From Bacillus sp. F19 (lineage in GTDB: Bacteria; Bacillota; Bacilli; Bacillales; Bacillaceae): a DNA stretch of 64,000 bases. The position numbers and the translations under genes were made by a program. The notes under the pieces are model-generated. The model saw only the letters and a list, made by a program, of their open reading frames with translations, ran no database searches and had not been told where the DNA came from. This document shows positions 18,529-27,390 of the stretch, one piece after another. The stretch's first letter is position 1, and every line of letters begins with the position of its first letter. The stretch covers positions 3,436,001 through 3,500,000 of the forward strand of contig CP085710.1 in assembly GCA_023823795.1 (NCBI GenBank), written 5' to 3'.

Positions 18529-18551
18529 AAATCGTAATAATTACTATTTAA
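18529..18551. promoter_or_regulatory. Zur box before rpsN2
   Basis: AAATCGTAATAATTACTATTTA is a near-perfect palindrome that matches the Bacillus Zur operator (AAATCGTAATNATTACGATTT) with one base change in the right half. Confidence 0.88.
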
Positions 18552-18637
18552 ACACGAATTGAATAAAATTTCAAATTCTCCCTGTTAAACAAATCCTTAA
18601 TGTGAGAAAAAATCAAGGTTCTACACGCTCAAAATCC

Positions 18638-18994
18638 TCAATTGACTAACAGATAATATTTCTTATCTTGATGCGTATTCCCCTGATTTTTCATCACTTT
18701 TTCTGTATAGTCGATCCCTCTATGTTTGTCTATTTTTTTGTCCAGTTCACGGTTTATTTCATTTTCAATCTGCTTCATCAATCTATATGTTTCATCGACT
18801 GTCATACAAAAATGAACAGCAGCTTGCTGGAATGGAGACCTTTGGATAAGAAGGTTTAAAAACTGCTCCTTTGTCTCACATTGTGAAGCCAGTCTATCTT
18901 CCAAACTTTCAATGTATTGATACAGGTTCTTTTTCTTCGGAGGCAGCCCTGCTATAATGCTCCGTGTTAAGACATTCATTAGCTTTTCGTTCAT
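18638..18994 (-). CDS. Unknown 118-aa protein in the zinc-starvation block
   Basis: Starts at ATG 18994 (MNEKLMNVLTRSIIAGLPPK) with GAGGTG 6 bases upstream. The protein is soluble, basic and mainly helical. The middle (QFLNLLIQRSPFQQAAVHFC) and MTVDETYRLMKQIENEINRE could form a helix-turn-helix-like segment, but this is only an impression. I do not recognise a family. Its upstream region has a half-good Zur-like site (19031-19053) and it lies between rpsN2 and the COG0523 GTPase, so a role in zinc shortage is possible. The ORF is complete and well initiated. Confidence 0.7.
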   Translation of the reverse strand: MNEKLMNVLTRSIIAGLPPKKKNLYQYIESLEDRLASQCETKEQFLNLLIQRSPFQQAAVHFCMTVDETYRLMKQIENEINRELDKKIDKHRGIDYTEKVMKNQGNTHQDKKYYLLVN

Positions 18995-19030
18995 CACTGT
19001 CACCTCTTATACATGATATCAATCTATCCA

Positions 19031-19053
19031 AGTAAGAATGATTACGATTATAA
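19031..19053. promoter_or_regulatory. Possible Zur box before the 118-aa gene
   Basis: The right half ATTACGATTATAA is a full match to the Zur operator; the left half (AGTAAGAATG) matches only about five of nine positions. It lies about 37-59 bases before the start codon. Confidence 0.5.
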
Positions 19054-19243
19054 CCTTCTGCTTTCCTAAATTCTTATCATGTACATCATGTTAAAGCTAT
19101 GATAAAAATAATGTAGATTTAACACTGCCAAATAATTCAGCTAAAATATAAATTTCTACATCCTTATTCAAAATACCGCCTTTTTTCAATCCTTAAAACG
19201 AAATTTTAAAAAGAGTAATTATGAAAAAAATCTTAAAATAGGG

Positions 19244-20449
19244 TTAATAATTTGCAATAGGTATCTCCCAGTCAAATGGATCCTCAAGTTTGTTCCAGTC
19301 GGAATCAAATTCATCATTTGTAAGTAAACATTTATCCAATAGCTTCACAACATCACGTTCGTTCATATCAACCCCAATAAACACAAGCTGTGTCATTCGA
19401 TCTCCGAACTCTGGATCCCATTCTGCTTGTATATGAGGGTTCTCTTTCACTAGTGCATCCCGTTCAAGTACAGGCAAAGCTGCTACCCAATAAGACACGG
19501 GTTCGATAATGATAGAAGGTCCTGCTTGTGAGACAGAAAGGGCAAGTTTATTTCTTGTAGCACACCAGGCTATTCCTTTGACCCTGACCACATTTTCTGA
19601 AATAGAATGCATTAATTGATAAAAACGGTCACTGTGAAAAGGTAATTTTCGTTTATAGACAAATGATGTGATGCCGTATTCTTCTGTTTCCGGCTGATGG
19701 TCTTTATGACCGGTTGTTAACTCTTTAATCCATCCAGCAGATTCGCTGGCTTTGTCGAAGTCAAAAAGACCAGTCTGAAGAATTTCCGTGGGCTTGACTT
19801 GACCCTTTTCTGTTCGAATGAAGCGTGCCCCAGGCTGAAGCTTTCTTAATACCTGTTCAAGTTTATGTAATGCTTCCTCCGTTACCAGATCACACTTGTT
19901 TATGATGAGAACATCACAAAATTCAATCTGATCCAATAATAAGTCAGCAATTTCTCTATCATCTTCTTCACTTAATGCATCTTTGCGGTCAATCAAACTG
20001 TCACCTGACCTAAAGTCATGCCAAAAACGGCAGGCATCCACAACTGTGACCATAGTATCTAACTTGCAAAAACGCGTAAGGTCTATGCCCAGCTCCTCGT
20101 CAATATACGAAAAGGTTTGAGCCACTGGCACCGGCTCGCTTATGCCTGTTGATTCAATTACTATGTAATCAATATTGCCTTCAAGTGCCAACTTTTCAAC
20201 CTCAATTAGCAGGTCTTCTCGCAATGTGCAGCAAATGCAGCCATTTGACATCTCGACTAGCTTTTCTTCTGTTCTCTGCAAGCCCCCTCCTTGTTTAATG
20301 GTTTCTGCATCTATATTGATTTCGCTCATATCATTAACGATAACAGCGACCCTAAGCCCCTCTCGGTTTTGAAGAATATGATTTAATATAGTTGTTTTTC
20401 CAGCCCCTAAATATCCGCTTAAAACTGTTACAGGAATTTTTTCAGCCAA
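19244..20449 (-). CDS. zagA: COG0523 GTPase, ZagA/YciC-type zinc metallochaperone
   Basis: A 401-aa G3E GTPase. Walker A is GYLGAGKTT, the metal-binding CxCC is in [14 protein letters not shown], the switch region is [10 protein letters not shown] and the base-binding motif is NKCD. The C-terminal CobW domain covers about residues 275-385. In B. subtilis the Zur-repressed ZagA (YciC) hands zinc to the GTP cyclohydrolase FolE when zinc runs short. A perfect Zur box lies 15 bases before the start codon. Length and motifs fit ZagA; other COG0523 members are possible. Confidence 0.9.
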   Translation of the reverse strand: MAEKIPVTVLSGYLGAGKTTILNHILQNREGLRVAVIVNDMSEINIDAETIKQGGGLQRTEEKLVEMSNGCICCTLREDLLIEVEKLALEGNIDYIVIESTGISEPVPVAQTFSYIDEELGIDLTRFCKLDTMVTVVDACRFWHDFRSGDSLIDRKDALSEEDDREIADLLLDQIEFCDVLIINKCDLVTEEALHKLEQVLRKLQPGARFIRTEKGQVKPTEILQTGLFDFDKASESAGWIKELTTGHKDHQPETEEYGITSFVYKRKLPFHSDRFYQLMHSISENVVRVKGIAWCATRNKLALSVSQAGPSIIIEPVSYWVAALPVLERDALVKENPHIQAEWDPEFGDRMTQLVFIGVDMNERDVVKLLDKCLLTNDEFDSDWNKLEDPFDWEIPIANY

Positions 20450-20463
20450 GAAGATCTCTCCTC

Positions 20464-20486
20464 AAATCGTAATAATTACGATTTAA
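20464..20486. promoter_or_regulatory. Zur box before zagA
   Basis: AAATCGTAATAATTACGATTT is a perfect inverted repeat identical to the Bacillus Zur operator core. It lies between zagA and the flavoprotein gene. Confidence 0.93.
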
Positions 20487-20579
20487 ATATATGATATAAA
20501 CTCTAAAATGTAAAGTGAAACCAAATTTCTTCCTATTTTATTTATCTATTATTGAAATGGTTTTGATTAAATTATTAAC

Positions 20580-21737
20580 TTAAATTCCTGATACGATTTG
20601 TTCAGCAGCTTGTCTTGCACCGGAAATATTTCTAGCAATGGGCCCAATCTGAAGTTCAGCTAATGCTCCGGTTACGTATAAGCCTTCGGACCATTCAAGA
20701 CGCTCTGTTACAATAGGATATCCGCATTCTGCACATTTTAGCTTTTCCCTTTTGATTAGAGGTGAAATCCATCCTCTTCCTGGGAGTGAAGGCTTAAACC
20801 CAGTTGCTAGAATAATTGATCTAGCTAAGATCTCTTTACCCTCTTTAGTAATCAGTATTGTTCCGTTTTCAACTTGCTTAAATGTATTAATCTCCTCATC
20901 TAACCATTCAAGCCGTCCACGTCTCTTCAAGTGGTGAAGTTTCATATGAAGATCTTGAGTTATGGAACCTCGGTGTCTGGCTTCAATAATTCCCCTGCGC
21001 CGGCTTGAATAATCGGGATTATTTCTAAATGAAGCCTGCTTTTTAGGGCCAAGCCATCCTGGATCACTATCAAACAGCTTGACTCTGAATGGATGCCTTT
21101 TCATCATTGTTACTTCACCAGGGAAAATGCTTGCCAATTTGTTCACGAGATGAGCAGCTGTCATCCCTCCTCCAATGACTACGATAGGTCCTAATAAAGA
21201 TTCAAAATTAAGGGTATCCTCAAAAATATGATGAATGGTCTGTGTTTTATCTTTTAACTTTAGTGCCCATTCAGGCCAATAAGGCTGTTCTCCAATACCA
21301 ATTGCAATCACAACATTCTTTGTGGTTAACTTATTTCCGTCATCATTGACGATTTCCCAATTAACACCAATCTTTTGAATCTCTATGACCCGACCCTTTA
21401 TCCAGCATTCTCTCATATTTAATTCATGAAACAGATGATCACAATGCTGCTTAAAAAGCTTTAATGATGGTCTTTTAAAACGTCCATAAAAAGTTTCGCC
21501 AGGATTCTGTTTGGAAAATCGTTCAAGCCCAAATGGATTTATCTCAATATGATGAACGGATGGAGATCTCAAATATGGCATTGAAATCGCTTGGGTGCAT
21601 CGTTCCCAGTTTTCCAGCGGCTTAGTGTGTGTGTCAATAATTCGTATTTTACAAGGTGTTGTTTTTTTGCTTTGCAGAAGAAAAGTGGCCATTGTAACCC
21701 CCTGAACTCCTCCTCCAATAATGATCCATTCATACAT
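20580..21737 (-). CDS. FAD/NAD(P)-binding oxidoreductase under Zur control
   Basis: A 385-aa flavoprotein with the order of N-hydroxylating and related monooxygenases. The FAD-binding GGGVQG is at residues 8-13 (MYEWIIIGGGVQGVTMATFL); a second nucleotide motif is near residue 195 (IVVIGGGMTAAHLVNKL); the C-terminal ATGF motif is in SIILATGFKPSLPGRG. A CAECG pair is near residue 337. The substrate is unknown; it resembles SidA/IucD/PvdA and lysine-type monooxygenases. A Zur box lies about 21 bases upstream. Such control suggests a job in zinc shortage, for example in making or changing a metal-binding small molecule, but no synthase gene is nearby. Confidence 0.78.
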   Translation of the reverse strand: MYEWIIIGGGVQGVTMATFLLQSKKTTPCKIRIIDTHTKPLENWERCTQAISMPYLRSPSVHHIEINPFGLERFSKQNPGETFYGRFKRPSLKLFKQHCDHLFHELNMRECWIKGRVIEIQKIGVNWEIVNDDGNKLTTKNVVIAIGIGEQPYWPEWALKLKDKTQTIHHIFEDTLNFESLLGPIVVIGGGMTAAHLVNKLASIFPGEVTMMKRHPFRVKLFDSDPGWLGPKKQASFRNNPDYSSRRRGIIEARHRGSITQDLHMKLHHLKRRGRLEWLDEEINTFKQVENGTILITKEGKEILARSIILATGFKPSLPGRGWISPLIKREKLKCAECGYPIVTERLEWSEGLYVTGALAELQIGPIARNISGARQAAEQIVSGI

Positions 21738-21757
21738 ACAAAATCACTCCTATTATT

Positions 21758-21780
21758 TAAAACGTAATTATTACGATTTG
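21758..21780. promoter_or_regulatory. Zur box before the flavoprotein gene
   Basis: TAAAACGTAATTATTACGATTTG keeps both half sites (ACGTAAT and ATTACGATTT) with one change from the perfect palindrome. Confidence 0.85.
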
Positions 21781-21929
21781 ATAAAAATAAGTGTAACGAA
21801 AATAGCTCTTACATGCAATAGCCATAAGAGGATCTGTTTTTTAGAAGCATATTCACAGGATCCACAAGAGAATTGTTGAATCCTCCATTTGGTTTTTGTC
21901 TCTTCTAATTTACCGCGTCTGCCTTGGTC

Positions 21930-22262
21930 TATGGCCCGCGCCCAATATCTACATTAATCACTTTGTTGTTTTCAACGAGCGCATCACTAATATTGCCTAG
22001 TAAAAGAATCCCTCCACTGCCTACTTTGTGTCCATTAGGATTACCGTTAACATCATGGACATAATTGCTTTTTATTACTATACCTTATGCGGATTAGCCT
22101 CCCATTCTTCCTGATTTGTCGCTGACGTTTTAATTGCAATACCAGCTCTTTGTGAAACGACTGTATCGTTATAATTTGTTACTTCAAAATTGTTGATTTC
22201 CAAGTAACTCCCGTCAGTTTTGCAGGGATAGGCCTATTATCAAAACTATAATCAATTTCCTT
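21930..22262 (-). pseudogene. Relic of a parallel beta-helix (pectate-lyase-like) protein
   Basis: Minus-strand pieces in three frames read IEKEIDYSFDNRPIPAKLTG, then SYLEINNFEVTNYNDTVVSQ with RAGIAIKTS, then SNYVHDVNGNPNGHKVGSGG with LVENNKVINVDIGRG. The pattern of short beta-helix turns (LVENNKV) is typical of right-handed beta-helix polysaccharide lyases. At least two frameshifts and stops separate the pieces, and neither end is complete. Confidence 0.65.
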
Positions 22263-22315
22263 TTCTATCATTGCACACAAAAAAGACTCCATTTTACGGA
22301 GTCTTTACCATTCAG

Positions 22316-22570
22316 TCATTTATAATCAGACCACTTCATATTGCTGTCATTGAGCAGCTCTTCAAAACTTTTGTTCTTCTCTTTTTCTTTTTTCTCTTTG
22401 ATTTTTTGAAGTCGTTCTTGCTCTGCCTTCTGCGCCTGTTCTTCCATCAAGCCTTTTTTCATGTTTGATAGCTTTTGGAATAAGTCAGATTCAATATGAT
22501 CCTTTAAGTTTAAGTTATCTTCTGTTTTTTTAGGCTGAGGTCTATTCTGCCTTTTTTGTTTTTTTGCCAT
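22316..22570 (-). CDS. yqkE: YqkE-like small charged protein (DUF3886)
   Basis: An 84-aa highly charged, helix-rich protein (MAKKQKRQNRPQPKKTEDNL at the start; a Lys/Glu-rich helix near residues 38-68). It corresponds to YqkE in position and character. ATG 22570 has GGGAGTG upstream. Function unknown; the likely coiled coil suggests a binding role. Confidence 0.8.
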   Translation of the reverse strand: MAKKQKRQNRPQPKKTEDNLNLKDHIESDLFQKLSNMKKGLMEEQAQKAEQERLQKIKEKKEKEKNKSFEELLNDSNMKWSDYK

Positions 22571-22638
22571 GATGATCACTCCCGTATCCTTTCATTATAT
22601 ACAAGAAAGGTGTTTGGTAGAAAGCGATTTGACCCTTT

Positions 22639-23307
22639 TTAATAAGCATCGAGCTTTACATCGTCTCCGATAATCAGCTCCGGCTCTGTAGATTTTTTGA
22701 TATCTTCGATCGTGTAGCCTTTTGCGACTTCAACAAGCTTCAGTCCAAGCTCTGTCACATCTATGACAGCCTGATCTGTAATAATGCGGTGGACAACCTG
22801 TTTCCCAGTAAGAGGCAATGTGCACTCATTCAGAATTTTTGGTTCGCCCGTTTTGTTTACATGCTCCATGATGACAATGATTCTCTTTGCGCCATGAACT
22901 AAATCCATGGCACCTCCCATTCCTTTAATCATCTTGCCTGGAATCATCCAGTTTGCGAGGTCTCCGGTTTCGGATACTTCCATTCCACCGAGAATAGCCA
23001 CATTGACGTGTCCTCCGCGGATCATGGCGAATGACTCAGCACTGTCAAAATAAGCAGAACCCGGAATAGCCGTTACGGTTTCCTTTCCTGCATTAATTAA
23101 GTCAGGGTCCACATCTGCTTCTTTCGGATAGGGTCCAATTCCAAGAAGTCCATTTTCAGATTGAAGAACAACCTGTTTGTTTTCGCTGATATAATTGGCA
23201 ACAAGTGTCGGCATGCCGATTCCCAAGTTGACATAGAAACCGTTTTCAATTTCCTGTTCTGCTCTTTTTGCGATTTTTTCACGTACTCCTGCTTTATTCT
23301 GTATCAT
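22639..23307 (-). CDS. scoB: 3-oxoacid CoA-transferase subunit B
   Basis: A 222-aa subunit of succinyl-CoA:acetoacetate CoA-transferase. The catalytic Glu is in [13 protein letters not shown]. With ScoA it activates acetoacetate by moving CoA from succinyl-CoA. ATG 23307 follows AGGAGG, 7 bases apart; an in-frame ATG at 23325 overlaps the scoA stop. Last gene of a thiolase-scoA-scoB unit. Confidence 0.93.
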   Translation of the reverse strand: MIQNKAGVREKIAKRAEQEIENGFYVNLGIGMPTLVANYISENKQVVLQSENGLLGIGPYPKEADVDPDLINAGKETVTAIPGSAYFDSAESFAMIRGGHVNVAILGGMEVSETGDLANWMIPGKMIKGMGGAMDLVHGAKRIIVIMEHVNKTGEPKILNECTLPLTGKQVVHRIITDQAVIDVTELGLKLVEVAKGYTIEDIKKSTEPELIIGDDVKLDAY

Positions 23308-23321
23308 TGCTTTGCCTCCTG

Positions 23322-24017
23322 TCATCCTGTCTTTTGAACCGTTAACCGTTCAATGCGTTTTTGCTGTTCACCGAGTATCAATGATTGTACATAAATGCCT
23401 GGAGTGTGAATTTCACTTGGATCAATCTCTCCAACTTCAACAAGTTCTTCCATTTCAACAATCGTCACTTTTCCGGCTGCCGCAATCATCGGATTAAAGT
23501 TTTGAGCTGTTTTATTGTAAAGCAAATTGCCCATATTATCTGCCTTCCATGCACGGACAAGACTGAAATCTGCCGTTAGCGCTTCTTCCAGCAAATACTC
23601 TTTTCCCCCGAAGCTGCGCGACTCTTTACCTTCTGCGATTGGTGTGCCTACACCTGCAGGCGTATAGAAAGCCGGGATACCTGCACCGCCTGCCCGGATT
23701 TTTTCAGCGAGCGTTCCCTGCGGGACAAGTTCAACTTCCATTTCGCCTGAAAGCACCTGACGTTCAAATTCTTTATTTTCGCCAACATATGAGCTGATCA
23801 TTTTTTTTATTTGCTTATTTTTAAGAAGCAGGCCAAGCCCCCAGTCATCTACTCCGCAATTGTTAGAGATGATCGTTAAATCTTTTACGCCTGTTTCTAC
23901 TAAAGCAAGGATCAAATTCTCAGGAATTCCGCATAAGCCGAACCCGCCAACCATTAATGTTGATCCGTCTTTAATGTCTTTCACTGCGTCTGTAAAAGAT
24001 GTATGCACCGTTTTCAT
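23322..24017 (-). CDS. scoA: 3-oxoacid CoA-transferase subunit A
   Basis: A 231-aa subunit with the signature [18 protein letters not shown] near residue 22 and the second subunit motif [20 protein letters not shown]. Lies 17 bases after the thiolase stop and just before scoB. Confidence 0.93.
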   Translation of the reverse strand: MKTVHTSFTDAVKDIKDGSTLMVGGFGLCGIPENLILALVETGVKDLTIISNNCGVDDWGLGLLLKNKQIKKMISSYVGENKEFERQVLSGEMEVELVPQGTLAEKIRAGGAGIPAFYTPAGVGTPIAEGKESRSFGGKEYLLEEALTADFSLVRAWKADNMGNLLYNKTAQNFNPMIAAAGKVTIVEMEELVEVGEIDPSEIHTPGIYVQSLILGEQQKRIERLTVQKTG

Positions 24018-24034
24018 TTATTTCACCCCAGGAA

Positions 24035-25222
24035 TTATAGATTTTCAATGATTGTTGCTACGCCTTGTCCCCCGCCGATGCAAAGTGTCGCCAAGCCTCG
24101 TTTTGCATCTCTGCGTTTCATTTCATGTATGAGTGTAACAAGAATTCTTGTGCCGCTTGCTCCGATAGGATGTCCAAGAGCAATTGCCCCCCCGTTTACA
24201 TTCAGCTTTTCTTTATCAAAATGAAGTTCGCGGTCAACCGCGATGGATTGTGCTGCGAAAGCTTCGTTTGCTTCAACAAGATCAATATCCTTCATGCTGA
24301 GTCCGCTCTTCTTAAAGGCTTTTTGCACTGCTGCAACCGGTCCAATTCCCATGATGCTTGGATCTACACCCGCGTTTCCATTAGCTGTAATTTTAACCAG
24401 CGGCAAAATGCCAAGCTCGTCTGCTTTTTTCCGGCTCATCACAACTACAGCAGCTGCGCCATCATTTATTCCAGATGCATTGCCGGCTGTTACTGATCCG
24501 TCTTTTTTGAAAGCAGCCCGCAATCCGCCAAGCTTTTCAGCTGTTGAACCCGCTCGCGGAAACTCGTCCGTATCAAATGTGACGGCATCTCCTTTGCGCT
24601 GCGGGATAACTACTGGCGTAATTTCAGCTTTGAACGTTCCAGCCTGAATAGCATCTGTTGCCTTTTTCTGGCTCCAGGCAGCAAATTCATCCTGCTCTTC
24701 TCTTGAAATTTCATATTTATCGCATAAATTTTCAGCGGTTACTCCCATATGATAATTGTTGAAAGCACACGTTAACCCGTCGGAAACCATTGTGTCAATC
24801 AGCTTTTGATCACCCATTTTAAATCCGTCGCGTGCATTTTTTAATATGTATGGTGCCTGGCTCATATTTTCCATTCCGCCGGCTACGATTATGTCAGCAT
24901 CTCCTGACAGTATAGCCTGTGCAGCAAGGTGAACCGTCTTCAGCCCTGAACCGCAAACTTTATTGATTGTCATAGAAGGAATGTTTTCCGGCAATCCTGC
25001 TTTAATAGCTGCTTGTCGTGCAGGATTTTGGCCAAGGCCTGCCTGAAGGACATTCCCCATAATGACCTCGTCCACCTGCTCCCCTTTTAATCCCGCTTTT
25101 TCGAGAGCGTCTTTAATGACGATGGCTCCAAGCTCAGGAGCAGATACACCCTTCAGCGATCCCCCAAAACTTCCAATTGCCGTACGGACTGCACTTACGA
25201 TGACCACTTCATTGTTGCTCAT
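24035..25222 (-). CDS. Acetyl-CoA C-acetyltransferase (thiolase)
   Basis: A 395-aa thiolase. The nucleophile Cys is in [15 protein letters not shown], then [11 protein letters not shown], the GHPIGASG motif and the second Cys in [10 protein letters not shown]. It makes or cleaves acetoacetyl-CoA. I favour the ATG at 25222 ([14 protein letters not shown]); the ATG at 25234 touches the GGGG of the ribosome site. Paired with scoAB here, it can turn acetoacetate into two acetyl-CoA. Confidence 0.93.
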   Translation of the reverse strand: MSNNEVVIVSAVRTAIGSFGGSLKGVSAPELGAIVIKDALEKAGLKGEQVDEVIMGNVLQAGLGQNPARQAAIKAGLPENIPSMTINKVCGSGLKTVHLAAQAILSGDADIIVAGGMENMSQAPYILKNARDGFKMGDQKLIDTMVSDGLTCAFNNYHMGVTAENLCDKYEISREEQDEFAAWSQKKATDAIQAGTFKAEITPVVIPQRKGDAVTFDTDEFPRAGSTAEKLGGLRAAFKKDGSVTAGNASGINDGAAAVVVMSRKKADELGILPLVKITANGNAGVDPSIMGIGPVAAVQKAFKKSGLSMKDIDLVEANEAFAAQSIAVDRELHFDKEKLNVNGGAIALGHPIGASGTRILVTLIHEMKRRDAKRGLATLCIGGGQGVATIIENL

Positions 25223-25368
25223 TTTCTCATTCATCCCCTTTTTTCATTGGTTCATAGATTGGTTTCGCTAAATAATGATAAATTCCTTCAAAATTTTCAA
25301 GATTCAAATTTCATTTGCATCTAATGCTAGTAAACTACTAATATAGAAATATGTAAACCCTTTCATAG

Positions 25369-25487
25369 AAAAGCGGAACCGACTGTTCAGCCCCGACAGG
25401 CAGATAAGAATTCACCCGAAAAGTCCGGGTTTGACTTTTTGGGGGAATTTGTTCTGACCGAGGGGTTAGGAGGTGGAGCTAGACACC
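25369..25487 (+). repeat. Hairpin repeat element, copy 2
   Basis: Starts AAAAGCGGAACCGACTG and ends GGTGGAGCTAGACACC. Its arms are AATTCACCCGAAAAG and CTTTTTGGGGGAATT, different from copy 1 but still mutually complementary. Confidence 0.85.
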
Positions 25488-25490
25488 ACC

Positions 25491-25550
25491 GAAAAGCGGA
25501 ACTGCCCGGTTAGCGCAGGCAGGCATAAAAGGATCCGACAGAAAAGAATC
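25491..25550 (+). repeat. Partial hairpin repeat directly after copy 2
   Basis: GAAAAGCGGAACTGCCCGGT, then TTAGCGCAGGCAGGC and GGATCCGACAGAAAAG: the left half of another copy, truncated before the loop. Copy 2 and this part are in tandem. Confidence 0.75.
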
Positions 25551-25582
25551 AACTGGAATAGGCCAAGTGAAGTGGAAGTCGA

Positions 25583-25690
25583 TAATCCGACACTTTTGTA
25601 ATTAATTCCATGACTTTCTCGATTTATTCCATGACTTTTTCGGTTTTTCCCGAGACTTTCTCGTTTTATTCCGAGACTTTCGTTATTGCA
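25583..25690. repeat. Short tandem array A (21-bp unit)
   Basis: About four and a half imperfect 21-bp units of the type ATTCCATGACTTTCTCGATTT, with unit changes CATG to CGAG in the second half. On the minus strand they read as a repeated ESHGINR-like heptapeptide, so the 91-aa frame over this array is probably not a gene. Confidence 0.8.
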
Positions 25691-25816
25691 GTGGCGTTCG
25701 CTGCGGAATCCCCTGTTATGCCCCGCAAACAGGAAATGCATTCAGGCTGTGCCGAACGATCGACTGCAGCCATCTATCTGCTCACATCTATATTTTAGAA
25801 AGGCTGGTGTTTCAAG

Positions 25817-26722
25817 TTGAATCTTCCTGAACAGGTGACATTAATTGAAGTTGGCCCGCGTGATGGGCTTCAAAATGAAAAAAATGAAATTCCGACCGAT
25901 ATTAAGGTTCAGTTTATCAAGGAGTTAAAAAAAGCAGGATTTAAGGAAATGGAGCTGACATCGTTTGTTTCTCCCAAGTGGGTTCCCCAATTGAAGGATG
26001 CGGGAGATATTATTAAATACTGCACAGATGAGAGTCGAAATCTTGTGCTGACTCCGAACGAAAAAGGCGTGGTGCGGGCAAAAGAGGCAAAGTGCCGGGA
26101 TATAGCCTTCTTCGTGGGTGTAAGCGAGTCCTTTAATTTAAAGAATATTAATTCAACAACGAAAGAAAGCATGGAAAAGCTTCTGCCCCTGATCCGTGAG
26201 TTAAAAGGAGAAGGATACTTTGTTCGGGCCTGTATTTCCACTGCTTTCTACTGTCCGTATGAAGGGAAAATTCATCCTGATGCTGTTCTGAACATATGTC
26301 AGCAGTTTGCGGATGCCGGAGTGGATGATTTAAGTGTGGCTGATACAATTGGAATGGCAAATCCCCTTGAGGTTTATGAGCTTTTTTCCAGCTTGAAAGC
26401 TCAATTTCCTGACATGCTGCTGACAGCCCATTTTCACGATACGCGCGGCATGGCACTGGCGAATATTTATGCTGCTTTGCAGGCTGGAGTCGACAGGTTT
26501 GACACTTCGGCCGGCGGACTTGGAGGCTGTCCGTTTGCACCGGGCGCCACTGGAAATGCAGCAACTGAAGATGTTCTTCATATGCTTAAGACCATGAACA
26601 TTGAGACTGGGATTGAGATGAATCAGCTTTTAAAAGCAGTTGAAGTGATTGAGCCCCATCTTGCAGGAGCGATTCAAAGCAAACAGTTTCAGCTGAGCAA
26701 ACGGGAGAATGCGGTTAAGTAA
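25817..26722 (+). CDS. yngG: Hydroxymethylglutaryl-CoA lyase
   Basis: A 301-aa TIM-barrel enzyme of the HMGL-like family that cleaves HMG-CoA to acetyl-CoA and acetoacetate at the end of leucine breakdown. Motifs: EVGPRDGLQNEKNEIPT near residue 12, SVADTIGMANP, HFHDTRGMALANIYA and the catalytic Cys loop AGGLGGCPFAPGATGN. The start is TTG at 25817 (MNLPEQVTLIEV). Acetoacetate made here is the substrate of ScoAB encoded 1.8 kb away on the opposite strand. B. subtilis YngG has the same role in another locus. Confidence 0.93.
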   Translation: MNLPEQVTLIEVGPRDGLQNEKNEIPTDIKVQFIKELKKAGFKEMELTSFVSPKWVPQLKDAGDIIKYCTDESRNLVLTPNEKGVVRAKEAKCRDIAFFVGVSESFNLKNINSTTKESMEKLLPLIRELKGEGYFVRACISTAFYCPYEGKIHPDAVLNICQQFADAGVDDLSVADTIGMANPLEVYELFSSLKAQFPDMLLTAHFHDTRGMALANIYAALQAGVDRFDTSAGGLGGCPFAPGATGNAATEDVLHMLKTMNIETGIEMNQLLKAVEVIEPHLAGAIQSKQFQLSKRENAVK

Positions 26723-26738
26723 GAAATGCGGAAAAGGC

Positions 26739-27032
26739 TTAAATAAAGAGAATAAATGCGGAAACAATGGCGGCAGCACAGCTTGGCAAACCTAATAAAA
26801 ACAGCTGGATGGCCCAGTTTATTCTCGCTTCCCTGTGCTCCTTTGTTTCTGAATGATAATTAGCTCTTATACGGTCTCTCCCGAGAAATGCATTTGTCAG
26901 CAGGCCTGAGATCCCGAAGCAAATGAGGACAACTCCGGACATCATGATGAAAAACAATTGAAGATCCTTTGCAGCAAAACTGATGATACCCGCTATACAT
27001 GCAGATACAATTCCGGTTCCCAATGCTTTCAT
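26739..27032 (-). CDS. DUF5316-like membrane protein
   Basis: A 97-aa protein with three predicted membrane helices (residues 3-20, 25-45, 75-95) and the loop FLGRDRIRANYHSETKEHRE. ATG 27032 follows GAAAGGAGCG; an upstream in-frame start is less likely. Its pattern recalls DUF5316. Function unknown. Confidence 0.72.
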   Translation of the reverse strand: MKALGTGIVSACIAGIISFAAKDLQLFFIMMSGVVLICFGISGLLTNAFLGRDRIRANYHSETKEHREARINWAIQLFLLGLPSCAAAIVSAFILFI

Positions 27033-27144
27033 TTTTTCACGCTCCTTTCTCGTTATACGTATTGGATAAGCAGGATGTTTCATTTAGCCGTATAATTTCT
27101 TTTCTTTTTCCAAACGTTAGGATTATAGAAAGGAGCGAGGTCTC

Positions 27145-27273
27145 ATGTCACAAGAAAAAAGTTCTAAAAGTCAAAAGGGAAAACCAAATGCTGATACAGT
27201 AAAGAAAACGATGGCGTTTGAAGAAATGGAAAAGGCTGTACATCCGACAAAGCGTCAAAATTCTGAACAGTGA
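27145..27273 (+). CDS. Small hydrophilic protein, 42 aa
   Basis: ATG at 27145 with AAAGGAGCGAGG upstream opens a frame starting MSQEKSSKSQKGKPNADTVK, continuing KTMAFEEMEKAVHPTKRQNS and ending EQ. It is polar, Lys- and Ser-rich and has no membrane segment. A strong terminator follows directly, so it is a complete single-gene unit. I do not recognise the family. Confidence 0.65.
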   Translation: MSQEKSSKSQKGKPNADTVKKTMAFEEMEKAVHPTKRQNSEQ

Positions 27274-27278
27274 TCATG

Positions 27279-27309
27279 CAGCAAGCCGTCCTGGCTTGCT
27301 TTTTTTTGC
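27279..27309 (+). terminator. Terminator after the 42-aa gene
   Basis: AGCAAGCC and GGCTTGCT pair around GTCCT, followed by TTTTTTTT. Confidence 0.85.
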
Positions 27310-27390
27310 CGGAAATGCGACTATCCTTATTTCCCGTCCGCCTTTCCTCATGCTAAAATAATTTCATAACCTTTGAGAGGAAGAATGCAG

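Noticed and set aside
25583-25690. Possible CRISPR array
   Set aside because: Units are 21 bp, imperfect and directly joined with no spacers, and no cas gene is present. The same holds for the arrays at 29458, 31861 and 52523.
25466-25741. A 91-aa minus-strand frame with repeated ESHGINR-like units
   Set aside because: It lies over tandem array A and part of the hairpin repeat, has no ribosome site, and its repeats simply follow the 21-bp DNA unit.
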